In this document: in pieces, positions 7,517 through 15,040 of the stretch | Layout: every line of letters begins with the position of its first letter | How positions within the stretch are numbered: position 1 is the first letter of the stretch | DNA from: a virus | Strand: one strand, 5' to 3' | Virus record (IMG/VR): IMGVR_UViG_3300044627_002210 | Coordinates: 1-42,350 of that record | Length of the DNA stretch: 42,350 nucleotides | The notes under the pieces: generated by a model | The model's input: only the letters and a program-made list of their open reading frames with translations | What the model was told of the DNA's origin: nothing | The model's database searches: none | Made by a program: the position numbers and the translations under genes

Positions 7517-7943
7517 CGAAATAATATTACCGATTGAATTGTTTGATGGTCGCCTATCTCTCCTTGAGATAGGGACAGTGGGCGTTATCATGTCTTATCC
7601 CCACCAAGCCAAGGATGTGCTTGACAAATGGGATGGAACTGTTATCTTCAACCAGACGATCAACGAGATGATGGATCGGGGAATGATTACCGTGGAAGGT
7701 GATGAACTGGTATTGAAAATCGATGATGAACAACCAAAGTATAATAATATGAAAATTGAAACGGCATTAAACGAATTGTATAACAATGGAATTTGCAATG
7801 AGGACAACGTGGAAGCGATCCGTGATGTCATGGAAGAGCTTTCCAACGAATTCTATCATTTGGGTTATGAGGATGGTAGGATTGATTTTAACGCGGATGG
7901 TGATACATTCACTGCATATGGTAAGAAAGAGGACTTCTCTTAA
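7509..7943 (+). CDS. Hypothetical acidic protein, possible winged helix, 144 aa
   Basis: Residues 1-75 (LSLLEIGTVGVIMSYPHQ, TVIFNQTINEMMDRGMITVEGDELVLKI) resemble a helix-helix-wing domain ending in a two-strand wing. The C-terminal half is helical and acidic. DNA binding is a guess. Last gene of the operon from 6429. Confidence 0.68.
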   Translation: MNNEIILPIELFDGRLSLLEIGTVGVIMSYPHQAKDVLDKWDGTVIFNQTINEMMDRGMITVEGDELVLKIDDEQPKYNNMKIETALNELYNNGICNEDNVEAIRDVMEELSNEFYHLGYEDGRIDFNADGDTFTAYGKKEDFS

Positions 7944-7964
7944 AAACTAGACTACACTGATACC

Positions 7965-8231
7965 ATGGAAAGATTAATTGTTGCTGCTGCCATGCTAATG
8001 GATGATGGGGATGTTGTGGTCGGTATCCGACACTTTTCCCCTGAAATGCGTAAGATTATGTTTAAAGCTTATGGGGAAAAATATCATTTGAAAGTCAAGG
8101 AACAAGGATTTGTGGATCAAATGGGGGTATTTTTAAGTCGTGAGGATGCTTGGAAAATAGCTGAAAAAGAAGGTCAGATCAGACGAAAAGTATCTTCTGA
8201 TGGAACGCTCTACAGTGAGAACCTTTATTAA
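7965..8231 (+). CDS. Conserved phage protein, 88 aa
   Basis: Box hexamer TACACT at 7953-7958. Order IVAAAMLMDDGDVVVGIRHFSPEMR, QGFVDQMGVFLSREDAWKIAEKEGQI matches a small family common in phages: a beta hairpin with GIRH, then a helix ending xREDAxxIAxxxGQ. Role unknown. Its last 90 bases and the following box are duplicated at 9230-9341, where they are fused to a truncated HREDGP-repeat gene. Confidence 0.8.
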   Translation: MERLIVAAAMLMDDGDVVVGIRHFSPEMRKIMFKAYGEKYHLKVKEQGFVDQMGVFLSREDAWKIAEKEGQIRRKVSSDGTLYSENLY

Positions 8232-8313
8232 AAACTAGATCACACTCAGGACATGAAGTAAGCAAGCTAAAGATCTCTAAGTAACGAACACGAAACGAAC
8301 ACTAAAACACATT
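8226..8313 (+). other. Box followed by a vestigial start and a copy of a gene tail
   Basis: The box with hexamer CACACT leads to ATGAAG at 8253, then at once TAA. The original continuation of this start is at 9341. From 8257 the sequence copies the last bases and 3' flank of the HREDGP genes (compare 8610-8655). This is the left junction of the duplication. Confidence 0.8.
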
Positions 8314-8637
8314 ATGACTCCAGTATACATTATCATCAACGAATACGGAAACAAGCATTACTACAAGGACAAAGCAATGACGATACGCCATCGTGAAGAC
8401 GGTCCTGCGGTTGAACTTGCCGATGGGAGTAAAGCTTGGTACTCTAATGGAAAACGCCATCGTGAAGATGGTCCTGCGGTTGAATACCCCGATGGACATA
8501 AAGTTTGGTATCTCGACGGAGTGAAACACGGTGAACAAGAATTCCTTCTTAAAACCGCTAAAGAAATCGTCTTGACGATGGACGAGATTGCATCTAAGTT
8601 TGGCATTGAAGTAAGCAAGCTAAAGATCTCTAAGTAA
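8314..8637 (+). CDS. HREDGP-repeat protein, two repeats, 107 aa
   Basis: Residues 1-26 (TPVYIIINEYGNKHYYKDKAM) form a leader, then come two repeats of the type RHREDGPAVE-x-DG-x-K-WY-x-NG, a MORN-2-like beta-hairpin repeat widespread in phages. The end is a separate module (LTMDEIASKFGIEVSKLKI) that looks like a short helix-turn-helix. No box lies directly upstream; the leader is a copied gene tail. Confidence 0.85.
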   Translation: MTPVYIIINEYGNKHYYKDKAMTIRHREDGPAVELADGSKAWYSNGKRHREDGPAVEYPDGHKVWYLDGVKHGEQEFLLKTAKEIVLTMDEIASKFGIEVSKLKISK

Positions 8638-8656
8638 CGAACACGAAACGAACATT

Positions 8657-9118
8657 ATGACTCCAGTATACATTATCATCAACGAATACGGAAACAAGCA
8701 TTACTACAAGGACAAAGCAATGACGATACGCCATCGTGAAGACGGTCCTGCGGTTGAACTTGCCGATGGGAGTAAAGCTTGGTACTCTAATGGAAAACGC
8801 CATCGTGAAGATGGTCCTGCGGTTGAATACCCCGATGGACATAAAGTTTGGTACTCTAATGGAAAACGCCATCGTGAAGACGGTCCTGCGGTTGAATATG
8901 CCGGTGGAGATAAATCTTGGTACGTCGATGGAAAACGCCATCGTGAAGACGGTCCTGCTATTGAATTTGCCGATGGACATAAAGAATGGTACGTCAATGG
9001 AGTGGAACACGATGAACAAGAATTCCTCAAGCGAACTGCTCCAGAAATCGTCTTGACGATGGACGAGATTGCATCTAAGTTTGGGATTGATGTTAGCAAG
9101 TTGAAGATCTCTAAGTAA
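8657..9118 (+). CDS. HREDGP-repeat protein, four repeats, 153 aa
   Basis: Same leader and C-terminal tail as the gene at 8314, with four RHREDGP units instead of two. Unit three differs most (GGDKSWYVDG). The tail reads FGIDVSKLKI. Preceded by a copy of the first gene's 3' flank and no box, so it is probably read from the promoter at 8238 or not strongly expressed. Confidence 0.85.
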   Translation: MTPVYIIINEYGNKHYYKDKAMTIRHREDGPAVELADGSKAWYSNGKRHREDGPAVEYPDGHKVWYSNGKRHREDGPAVEYAGGDKSWYVDGKRHREDGPAIEFADGHKEWYVNGVEHDEQEFLKRTAPEIVLTMDEIASKFGIDVSKLKISK

Positions 9119-9148
9119 GGAACACGAAACGAACACGAAACGAACATT

Positions 9149-9319
9149 ATGACTCCAGTATACATTAACATCGGCAAATATGGCGACAAGCATTACTACA
9201 AGGACAAAGCAATGACGATACGCCATCGTGAGGATGCTTGGAAAATAGCTGAAAAAGAAGGTCAGATCAGACGAAAAGTATCTTCTGATGGAACGCTCTA
9301 CAGTGAGAACCTTTATTAA
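9149..9319 (+). CDS. Chimeric ORF: HREDGP leader fused to the end of the 7965 gene
   Basis: A 56-residue frame that starts like the repeat genes (TPVYINIGKYGDKHYYKDKAMTIR) and at HRED switches to the last 29 residues of the gene at 7965 (AWKIAEKEGQIRRK...YSENLY). The switch lies in the short shared text tcgtgaRga. It stays in frame. The leader has diverged (ININIGKYGD-type changes). Probably a by-product of recombination; whether it is translated is unknown. Confidence 0.7.
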   Translation: MTPVYINIGKYGDKHYYKDKAMTIRHREDAWKIAEKEGQIRRKVSSDGTLYSENLY

Positions 9320-9340
9320 AAACTAGATCACACTCAGGAC

Positions 9341-9631
9341 ATGAAGCAAGAACTTTATATCGAACTTGATGGTAACACATCCAAAGAACTTTGGGATAAT
9401 CTAATGGATTTGATGTGTGAAGCATGTAAATGTAAAAACGATGAGGGGGTGGACGAATGGCCACTGTTGATGTCAAAGAGTTATAAGGGACTGATCAAAG
9501 TGGTTGATCTTGGCAAGGGGAATACCAGCGGAAACCAATATCATAAAGATGTAGAGATCAAAAAATTGAAAGCCGAAATTACCAATTTGGAGAATAGAAA
9601 ATCGGGACACAATATTTTGAATTATGTGTGA
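9341..9631 (+). CDS. Hypothetical protein, 96 aa
   Basis: Box hexamer CACACT at 9329-9334, ATG 6 bases on. CEACKCK at residues 28-34 could be part of a metal site. The C-terminal part is a charged coiled coil (EIKKLKAEITNLEN). Overlaps the next gene by 8 bases. Confidence 0.72.
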   Translation: MKQELYIELDGNTSKELWDNLMDLMCEACKCKNDEGVDEWPLLMSKSYKGLIKVVDLGKGNTSGNQYHKDVEIKKLKAEITNLENRKSGHNILNYV

Positions 9632-9809
9632 TTGTTATAAAATTGGTGGACCTTGGATTGCAGAAGACCCGAATTGTCCAGTTCATGGAACTGAGGCTAG
9701 GATTAAAACAAACAAGATTGAAGCTCTTAAAACAAGAGCCGATCAAGCTACAAATCTTGAAGAAGTGACGGCAATATTAAAAGACTTTATTGATCTACAA
9801 TCGGAATGA
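9624..9809 (+). CDS. Small zinc-type protein with CDCY...CPVHG, 61 aa
   Basis: Starts MCDCYKIGGPWIAEDPNCPVHG. This C-x-C...DPxCPxHG head is common in tiny phage and bacterial proteins and probably binds zinc through three Cys and one His. The rest is a charged helical hairpin. Role unknown. Confidence 0.75.
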   Translation: MCDCYKIGGPWIAEDPNCPVHGTEARIKTNKIEALKTRADQATNLEEVTAILKDFIDLQSE

Positions 9810-9840
9810 TTTCTCTTAAAAACTAGACTACACCGATACC

Positions 9841-10020
9841 ATGAAAGCAAGTTATCGCAAAACAAAGACTGGATTTTACCCTGTAATTATCTTCAATAAC
9901 AAATCGCGCATGACGCATCGTGTCCAATGTTTCACAAAAGATTCGGCAATTAGGCTTGCGGAAAGTGTTATCAACGACATTATCAATGTCGGGATTATCT
10001 CAGAATATCAAGAAAAATGA
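9841..10020 (+). CDS. Hypothetical protein, 59 aa
   Basis: Box hexamer TACACC at 9829-9834. Start KASYRKTKTGFYPVIIF, then a strand and helix (FTKDSAIRLAESVINDIIN): the same strand-strand-helix plan as the genes at 3337 and 3570. ATGA overlap with the next gene. Confidence 0.7.
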   Translation: MKASYRKTKTGFYPVIIFNNKSRMTHRVQCFTKDSAIRLAESVINDIINVGIISEYQEK

Positions 10021-10229
10021 ATATTCAAGCATACGTTAATATTGAGCCTATAACAATCAAGAGAGAATTGACCAGAGGTGAGTGTCTGGAATTCATCACG
10101 GAAATTGATGCTGCATACAAGGATGTGGGTTTCACGTTGGAATTGATCAAAATCCTGATGAAGTCTGTTAAGGGTGATCTGGAGGATTTTGAATGGAATG
10201 AATTATTGGAATCATTCACGAAATTATGA
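10017..10229 (+). CDS. Hypothetical protein, 70 aa
   Basis: Translationally coupled on both sides (ATGA). Starts with strands (NIQAYVNIEPITIKREL) then helices. No motif. Middle gene of a three-gene operon that ends with a nucleotidyltransferase. Confidence 0.7.
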   Translation: MNIQAYVNIEPITIKRELTRGECLEFITEIDAAYKDVGFTLELIKILMKSVKGDLEDFEWNELLESFTKL

Positions 10230-10660
10230 TCAAGATACCTGAAGAAATTATAAACAGATTCAATTTACCAAATACGGCATTTTTATCTGGAAGTAGAGCC
10301 ATGGGATTCCCAAGAGAAGGGAGTGATTGGGATGTTTGTATTCCCAACCATTTAATAGCGGATATTAAAGACAAATGTGATAATATCAAGGAAAGTGAAT
10401 ACTTTGAGGGTTTTATAACACAATTTGGAGAATATAAAGTGAATTTTATCCCTCTCCATCCCTTAGATATGGTTTGTTGGATTTTAGCAACCAAAACAAT
10501 TGCTGATTTGAACAACACTTTTGAACATACCAGAGTGAAAGAACCTGCAATGCGTCATGGAATATTTGAAACATTCAGGGGAGTATTTAAAACGACCATT
10601 GTTTACGAGGGAGCAGAGGCACTTCATCCGATAATTGAAAAGCTGCTTGCCGATTCTTAA
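10226..10660 (+). CDS. Nucleotidyltransferase-fold protein, 144 aa
   Basis: SGSRAMGFPREGSDWDVCI (residues 21-39) is the GS...D-x-D signature of pol-beta type minimal nucleotidyltransferases. The later strand YKVNFIP would carry the third acidic residue but shows Asn, so activity may be altered. The substrate could be a nucleotide, tRNA or protein. Last gene of the operon from 9841. Confidence 0.82.
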   Translation: MIKIPEEIINRFNLPNTAFLSGSRAMGFPREGSDWDVCIPNHLIADIKDKCDNIKESEYFEGFITQFGEYKVNFIPLHPLDMVCWILATKTIADLNNTFEHTRVKEPAMRHGIFETFRGVFKTTIVYEGAEALHPIIEKLLADS

Positions 10661-10681
10661 AAACTAGAACACAATACCCCC

Positions 10682-11641
10682 ATGCAGATTAACACGCTAG
10701 AAACCAAATTCGCCAAATGCTCCTCAATCGAGATTCCCGATTCCTACTTCAATAGGATGACTACGGGATGTTCCGAAATTGACATGATGTTTGGCACTGA
10801 ACATCTTTCCGGCTTTATGTCTGGTAGTGCAATCTCCATCTGTGGCGTTGGAGGTTCTGGAAAATCTACCGCACTGTGTCAAATAGCTCAAATGCTTACC
10901 ACCCAAGGTAAACGTGCTGCCATTGCTTCTGGCGAGGAATCCCATCTTCAAATCGCCTATGCTTGCAAGCGTTTGGGTGTTACGGATGTTGATGTTGCCC
11001 ATATCAGCAACGTGGAGGATATTGCGGAAGCCATGTCTGATTACGATTTCATGGTGGTGGATAGCTTTCAAGCCCTTCGTTCTTCCAATTCTAAAATGAA
11101 GAAGAGGGAATTCTACCAATACGCACAAGATTTGCTTCTATCAACTGCCAAGGAAACCGGATGCGTTCTGGTGTTCGTTCTCCATATCACAACCCAAGGT
11201 CTTCCCAAGGGAGGAACCGATATCATCCATGCCGTGGATGTGAACATGAAAGTCACGGTGGATAAGGAGGATGATTCCATGCGTCTCTTCCATGTATATA
11301 AGAATCGCTTCGGGGAAACCAAGATTCACATGGCAATGATGACTTCCAAGGGATTTGACTTCAAGGGTGCTTATGTTGCTCCTGTGGAAGCTGAAAAGCC
11401 TAAGAAGAATAAGACTCCCACTGCGGAGATTCGCAAGGAAGAAATTCTCAATATGGATGAACCTCCTCACTTGACTCTGGATCGGGTGTGTGATAAGCTT
11501 GAGGTGTCCGGTCAAACCGCTGGCATTCTCCTTCGGGAGCTTGTTGGAGAGGGTAAGATGCAGAAATTTGGCAGGGGTGTGAACGCTGTCTGGAAAATCG
11601 CACAAGAATGTCAGAAATTACACAAACATTTAACGAAATAA
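10682..11641 (+). CDS. RecA/RadA-like ATPase with C-terminal winged helix, 319 aa
   Basis: Box hexamer CACAAT at 10670-10675. Walker A GVGGSGKST near residue 57, Walker B FMVVDSFQ near residue 123, and a catalytic-type GEE at about residue 84. The arrangement GCSEIDMMFG...LSGFMSG before Walker A is that of RadA/DnaB/KaiC-type ATPases. Residues 245-310 read as a winged helix (LTLDRVCDKLEVSGQTAGILLRELVGEGK...GVNAVWK). Likely role in recombination or replication; it lacks the RadA zinc finger. Confidence 0.85.
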   Translation: MQINTLETKFAKCSSIEIPDSYFNRMTTGCSEIDMMFGTEHLSGFMSGSAISICGVGGSGKSTALCQIAQMLTTQGKRAAIASGEESHLQIAYACKRLGVTDVDVAHISNVEDIAEAMSDYDFMVVDSFQALRSSNSKMKKREFYQYAQDLLLSTAKETGCVLVFVLHITTQGLPKGGTDIIHAVDVNMKVTVDKEDDSMRLFHVYKNRFGETKIHMAMMTSKGFDFKGAYVAPVEAEKPKKNKTPTAEIRKEEILNMDEPPHLTLDRVCDKLEVSGQTAGILLRELVGEGKMQKFGRGVNAVWKIAQECQKLHKHLTK

Positions 11642-11645
11642 TATT

Positions 11646-11860
11646 ATGGAAGAACACGATTATTACAGAGTTCAGGTGACTAAAAAAATAAAAAACCCAT
11701 CATTCAGTATGATATTGAACATTCTTTTATTAGAAGATGGGAATCTACCAAGGATGCTTGCGTCGATCTGAATTTAAATAGTTCTAGTATGTCAAATCAT
11801 CTAAGTGGCAAAACCCGTCATTGTGGTGGTTATTTGTGGGAATTTGAAAATAAAAAATAA
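11646..11860 (+). pseudogene. Frameshifted NUMOD1-like fragment
   Basis: The first frame gives MEEHDYYRVQVTKKIKN and then goes out of frame to a TGA at 11769-11771. In the next frame the text from the A-run near 11691 reads KPIIQYDIEHSFIRRWEST...LSGKTRHCGGYLWEF. That is the NUMOD1 DNA-binding repeat of homing endonucleases (QYD, then FIRxW, then GGYxW). One indel in the A6 run joins the two. Either a decayed fragment or a sequencing slip. Confidence 0.75.
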
Positions 11861-11864
11861 TAAA

Positions 11865-12320
11865 ATGCGAGTTGTAATAAATAAATGTTTTGGGGGGTTT
11901 AGCCTTTCCAAAAAAGCGGTGCGAAGAATGGCGGAACTTCAAGGGAAGGAATGTTATTTTTTCAAAAATGATTTTAAAACCAATCAATACATCCCCATTG
12001 AGGATGATGCTGAAGAATGGTGTTGGTTTGCATTCCATGTTCCCAATCCGAATGATTACCAATCTGAAAAAGAGTGGCGTGAAATGACGATTGAAGAGAG
12101 GCAAGCAGATAACAAGAAATGGGATGCCATCTCCATTGATAAAAGACTAAGCGATAGGAGTGATCCTGCTATGATTCAAGCTGTGGAAGAGTTGGGGGAA
12201 GCTGCCAACGGTGATTGTGCGGAACTGAAGATCGTGGAAATTCCTGATGGTGTGAAATACACTATTGCGGAATACGATGGTATGGAGCATATCGCAGAAG
12301 TCCATAACACTTGGGGATAA
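11865..12320 (+). CDS. Conserved phage/bacterial protein, 151 aa
   Basis: Start MRVVINKCFGGFSLSKKAVRRMAE and end RSDPAMIQAVEELGEAANGDCAELKIVEIPD...YDGMEHIAE match a widely distributed small protein family of unknown function found in phages and bacteria. I chose 11865 over the upstream ATG because the family begins with this MxVVIN strand and because the previous frame ends at 11860. Confidence 0.8.
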   Translation: MRVVINKCFGGFSLSKKAVRRMAELQGKECYFFKNDFKTNQYIPIEDDAEEWCWFAFHVPNPNDYQSEKEWREMTIEERQADNKKWDAISIDKRLSDRSDPAMIQAVEELGEAANGDCAELKIVEIPDGVKYTIAEYDGMEHIAEVHNTWG

Positions 12321-12324
12321 GAAT

Positions 12325-12577
12325 ATGAAATTTTTTAACATTTTCAGAAAAGAAACTTGGTCGGTGATCAAGGAAGAACTCGCCGTTGTAACTGTTGGAT
12401 ACTACGATTCTGGTTGGCCAATGGGACAAATTGAGGCAACCTTAATATTTGAAGAGAGTAACAAAGGAAACAAACGATGCTGGATGAAAGAACATTGATG
12501 GGAACACTGTGGAGGAATTCAATGATCTGCCGAATCCCAAGAATTGTCAGATCATCACAAGAAGAATCAACGAATAA
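12325..12577 (+). pseudogene. Small gene with a likely frameshift near its end
   Basis: From 12325 the frame gives 57 residues (MKFFNIFRKETW...KRCWMKEH) and stops at 12496-12498. In another frame the text goes on with IDGNTVEEFNDLPNPKNCQIITRRINE and ends at the TAA of the next box (12575-12577), exactly where genes here normally end. A single indel around 12480-12490 would restore an 83-84 residue protein. The first 57 residues may still be made. Confidence 0.65.
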
Positions 12578-12598
12578 AAACTAGAATACACTGATCCC

Positions 12599-13084
12599 AT
12601 GCCCGACATTGAAATTAACGGAACAAAATTGTGCGTATCTTTGGAAACCATCATCAATGGAATGTCCAAGGAACAGAAGAGAGAAGTCCTATCATGGCTT
12701 GCCACCGATGGGGAAGTCATGGAATCCGTGGTGGATCATATTCTGGGAAGGGATGAGCAAGGATGGTCAACGGGTGATCCAAACCGTTGCCAACAAATCC
12801 TTGGGGAAGTGGAGGATTTCCATCTTGCTGATGTCAGATATAACTGGAAACCTTGGGATGAAATCAAGCAGAAATTGAAGAACATTCGTGCTGATGAGCG
12901 TCTGTATTGGGTTCTCTATCATCAAATTGACGCACAAACGAGTAGTATGGTGTTCAATGAATTACGGAGACTTGGGGTGGAATCCAATTACACAACCAAA
13001 GAGGCTGATGAGGATATTGCCACGATCCATGAGGTTATCAAGGATACGTTCAAACAGATGGCTAAAGATAAGGTTAAAAACTAG
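12599..13084 (+). CDS. Hypothetical protein, 161 aa
   Basis: Box hexamer TACACT at 12587-12592. Helical and acidic throughout, with a C-terminal stretch EDIATIHEVIKDTFKQMAKDK. The last two residues (KN) and the TAG stop come from the next box. No family recognised. Confidence 0.75.
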   Translation: MPDIEINGTKLCVSLETIINGMSKEQKREVLSWLATDGEVMESVVDHILGRDEQGWSTGDPNRCQQILGEVEDFHLADVRYNWKPWDEIKQKLKNIRADERLYWVLYHQIDAQTSSMVFNELRRLGVESNYTTKEADEDIATIHEVIKDTFKQMAKDKVKN

Positions 13085-13098
13085 AATACAATAGCAAC

Positions 13099-13422
13099 AT
13101 GTTTAAGCTACCACAAATAATCATTGGCTGTATCCTATTCTTTATCGGCATGTCCATCCCTCTGGGATTCTTCAGCCTGTTTGGTATGTTATTGGCACTT
13201 GTTGGCACGTTCTTTATCTCCCGTCCTTTCGCATTGGATAGCGGATTTGGGAATACTCCCATGTTCTTCCTGTTGGGCATGTTCGTGTTTATCCCCTCGT
13301 TCTTTTTAACACGAAAGACTTTCATTGAATTTGGTATGGATGACTTAACAATCGGGGCAATCCGTCTCACACTTTGTATGGTGGGGGGTGTGCTTGCCTT
13401 TCTCTCAATCTCAAAATCATAA
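13099..13422 (+). CDS. Small membrane protein, four predicted TM segments
   Basis: Box hexamer TACAAT at 13087-13092. Hydrophobic stretches at about residues 5-22, 25-42, 52-69 and 82-103, with short polar links, give a four-helix inner-membrane protein of 107 residues. No signal or catalytic residues. It starts an operon of five genes. Confidence 0.78.
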   Translation: MFKLPQIIIGCILFFIGMSIPLGFFSLFGMLLALVGTFFISRPFALDSGFGNTPMFFLLGMFVFIPSFFLTRKTFIEFGMDDLTIGAIRLTLCMVGGVLAFLSISKS

Positions 13423-13423
13423 T

Positions 13424-13603
13424 ATGACATTGGAACAATTCCAACAAACCAAGCAGAAAGAACTTGCAAATCTCATTCCATGTCGTAAGATCGCTTACGA
13501 AGAGGGAACGGATCACAAGGTTGTTCTAAGCAATGACAAGTTCTGGGACTTATTCGCATTCTTCAAGAATCAATGGCACTACATTACAACAATTAAGATA
13601 TAA
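13424..13603 (+). CDS. Hypothetical protein, 59 aa
   Basis: Starts one base after the membrane gene's TAA. Reads TLEQFQQTKQKELANLIPCRKIAYEEGTDHKVV, a helix then strands, ending in an aromatic stretch (WHYITTIKI). Unknown. Confidence 0.7.
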   Translation: MTLEQFQQTKQKELANLIPCRKIAYEEGTDHKVVLSNDKFWDLFAFFKNQWHYITTIKI

Positions 13604-13604
13604 C

Positions 13605-13808
13605 ATGACAAAGTATCAAAAATTATGGTTTGAAGAAGGTTATTATGATAACCAACAAGGGGAACATCCCGAAGCATTTTGTCAGGAAAAGTGGATGAAG
13701 TCCATATATGACTGTGGTTGGGGTGGTGAACAATTTACAATGATTGTGGAACACTTTCCATTCTACAAACAAGGAGCAACAAAAGCATATAACGAAAAAA
13801 ACAAATAA
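13605..13808 (+). CDS. Hypothetical protein, 67 aa
   Basis: Start one base after the previous stop. Aromatic and charged (KLWFEEGYYDNQQGEHPE, YDCGWGGEQF). No motif. Fits the run of tightly spaced genes. Confidence 0.7.
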   Translation: MTKYQKLWFEEGYYDNQQGEHPEAFCQEKWMKSIYDCGWGGEQFTMIVEHFPFYKQGATKAYNEKNK

Positions 13809-13809
13809 C

Positions 13810-13989
13810 ATGGCTAATAAAAAAACAAGGGCAAGTCGGGCAAGAGGATGGTGCAGCACACTGGATGAGCAAACCAATGGCAACAAAATCTTCAAGGGAG
13901 ACGTTTGCGATACTGCATGGAACGCGAAAGCATCCAACAAGCGAGCGCGAAAGGTCTATGGTAGGATATCACAACAAGGCAAGGACTGA
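13810..13989 (+). CDS. Hypothetical basic protein, 59 aa
   Basis: Basic, with RASRARGWCSTLDEQTNG near the N terminus and RKVYGRISQQGK at the end. Could contact nucleic acid, but there is no recognised domain. Its TGA shares one base with the next ATG. Confidence 0.68.
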   Translation: MANKKTRASRARGWCSTLDEQTNGNKIFKGDVCDTAWNAKASNKRARKVYGRISQQGKD

Positions 13990-14420
13990 TGGGTAGCATG
14001 TTTGACAACCGCAAGATTCTCCATGGCCTTCCAAAGGATGGTCAGAAGATCGAAGCCATTACTAACAAAACCAATTCGTGGTTTCTATCAGTGGTGGAAG
14101 ATACTAAAAAGCTGAAGATTGGAAAGGAATATACTGTTCTCAAGACGGAACTCAATTCATCCAGTTCTTATGTGTGGCTTGAGGAATTTGGAAAAGATGT
14201 ATTCTTTAATATACATAGCTTTGAATGGGAACTCCCGAATCTTGATCCAAATGATCTGATTGGGTTTTTCGTTTCCGATATGAATACCATTCATCACAAA
14301 TATGGGTGGGGTGTTCAAGTGGGGGAGAATATCAGACATGAGGGAAATCCCATGATCGTGGTGAAGTGTGAGAATAAGGAACATGTCGATTACATCACAA
14401 GCGTAGAATTTAAAAACTAG
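13989..14420 (+). CDS. Conserved phage protein, 143 aa
   Basis: The segment GKEYTVLKTELNSSSSYVWLEEFGKDVFFNIHSFEW is a small SH3-like barrel pattern that recurs in phage proteins of unknown role. The C-terminal half (HHKYGWGVQVGENIRHEGNPMIVVK) is more strand-rich. Its TAG is part of the next box. Confidence 0.75.
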   Translation: MGSMFDNRKILHGLPKDGQKIEAITNKTNSWFLSVVEDTKKLKIGKEYTVLKTELNSSSSYVWLEEFGKDVFFNIHSFEWELPNLDPNDLIGFFVSDMNTIHHKYGWGVQVGENIRHEGNPMIVVKCENKEHVDYITSVEFKN

Positions 14421-14434
14421 AATACAATAAAGAC

Positions 14435-14635
14435 ATGAAATACACAGTAATTTGGGAAGACCGCTGGCAATCAGGATCACATCATCATTGTATCACAAAG
14501 AAGACTTGGGTGGAAGCTAATTCCATTGAAGACCTTATGAAAGAATATGGTGATTATGCCCGATTCATTTTTGAGGGACATATCCTAACTTTGGGGGAAG
14601 AATTCAATCAGGAATTGGTTGATGTGATTGTTTAA
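14435..14635 (+). CDS. Hypothetical protein, 66 aa
   Basis: Box hexamer TACAAT at 14423-14428. A strand-helix-strand protein (YTVIWEDRW, IEDLMKEYGDYARF, GHILTLG). HHH at residues 16-18 is the only notable feature. Unknown. Confidence 0.72.
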   Translation: MKYTVIWEDRWQSGSHHHCITKKTWVEANSIEDLMKEYGDYARFIFEGHILTLGEEFNQELVDVIV

Positions 14636-14656
14636 AAACTAGAATACAATATCAAT

Positions 14657-15040
14657 ATGAATAACGAACAACAAATAAACGAAGCCCTTCAATGGCTACA
14701 ATCGACGGGTCAATCTTTGGTTGACTTCACTGGCGAACAATCTCCTCTCTACTGTCAGGAAGTTCTCAATTGGACATTCTATGGTAATATGATAACGGTA
14801 ATCATCGGCATCATTTGGATTATTGGTTCTCTGTTTCTAATCAAACCGTGTATTAAAGCTTGGAATTTTGAATATGGTTATTGCAACAAAGGAGCAGCAA
14901 TTTCTATATCTACCTCTTTGGCGTTGGTGATTGCAGGTGCATTCATACCAATTACTATTATGAGTGTTGTTGATATGGTTAAAATTAAGGTTGCACCACG
15001 AATGGTATTGGTTGAGCATTTTCAACAAAAATTAAAGTAA
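14657..15040 (+). CDS. Small membrane protein, two TM segments, 127 aa
   Basis: Box hexamer TACAAT at 14645-14650. Amphipathic N-terminal helix, then hydrophobic segments at about residues 45-65 and 80-105 separated by a basic, aromatic loop. Inner-membrane location expected. Role unknown. The stop shares one base with the next ATG. Confidence 0.75.
   Translation: MNNEQQINEALQWLQSTGQSLVDFTGEQSPLYCQEVLNWTFYGNMITVIIGIIWIIGSLFLIKPCIKAWNFEYGYCNKGAAISISTSLALVIAGAFIPITIMSVVDMVKIKVAPRMVLVEHFQQKLK

Larger units (their letters stand above)
8314..9230 (+). repeat. Tandem duplication of HREDGP-repeat genes
   Basis: Three copies of the same 5' end start at 8314, 8657 and 9149. They are almost identical at DNA level for the first 150 bases and for the 3' tail. 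Copy one has two internal repeats, copy two four, copy three is cut short. Internal units of 63 bases also repeat, so both gene-level and unit-level expansion is visible. Confidence 0.9.

Noticed and set aside
8630-9226. 198-residue reverse-strand ORF
   Set aside because: Mirror of the HREDGP repeats; its repetitive text simply reflects the 63-base units.
8314-9230. CRISPR array
   Set aside because: Repeats are coding, directly adjacent and without unique spacers.
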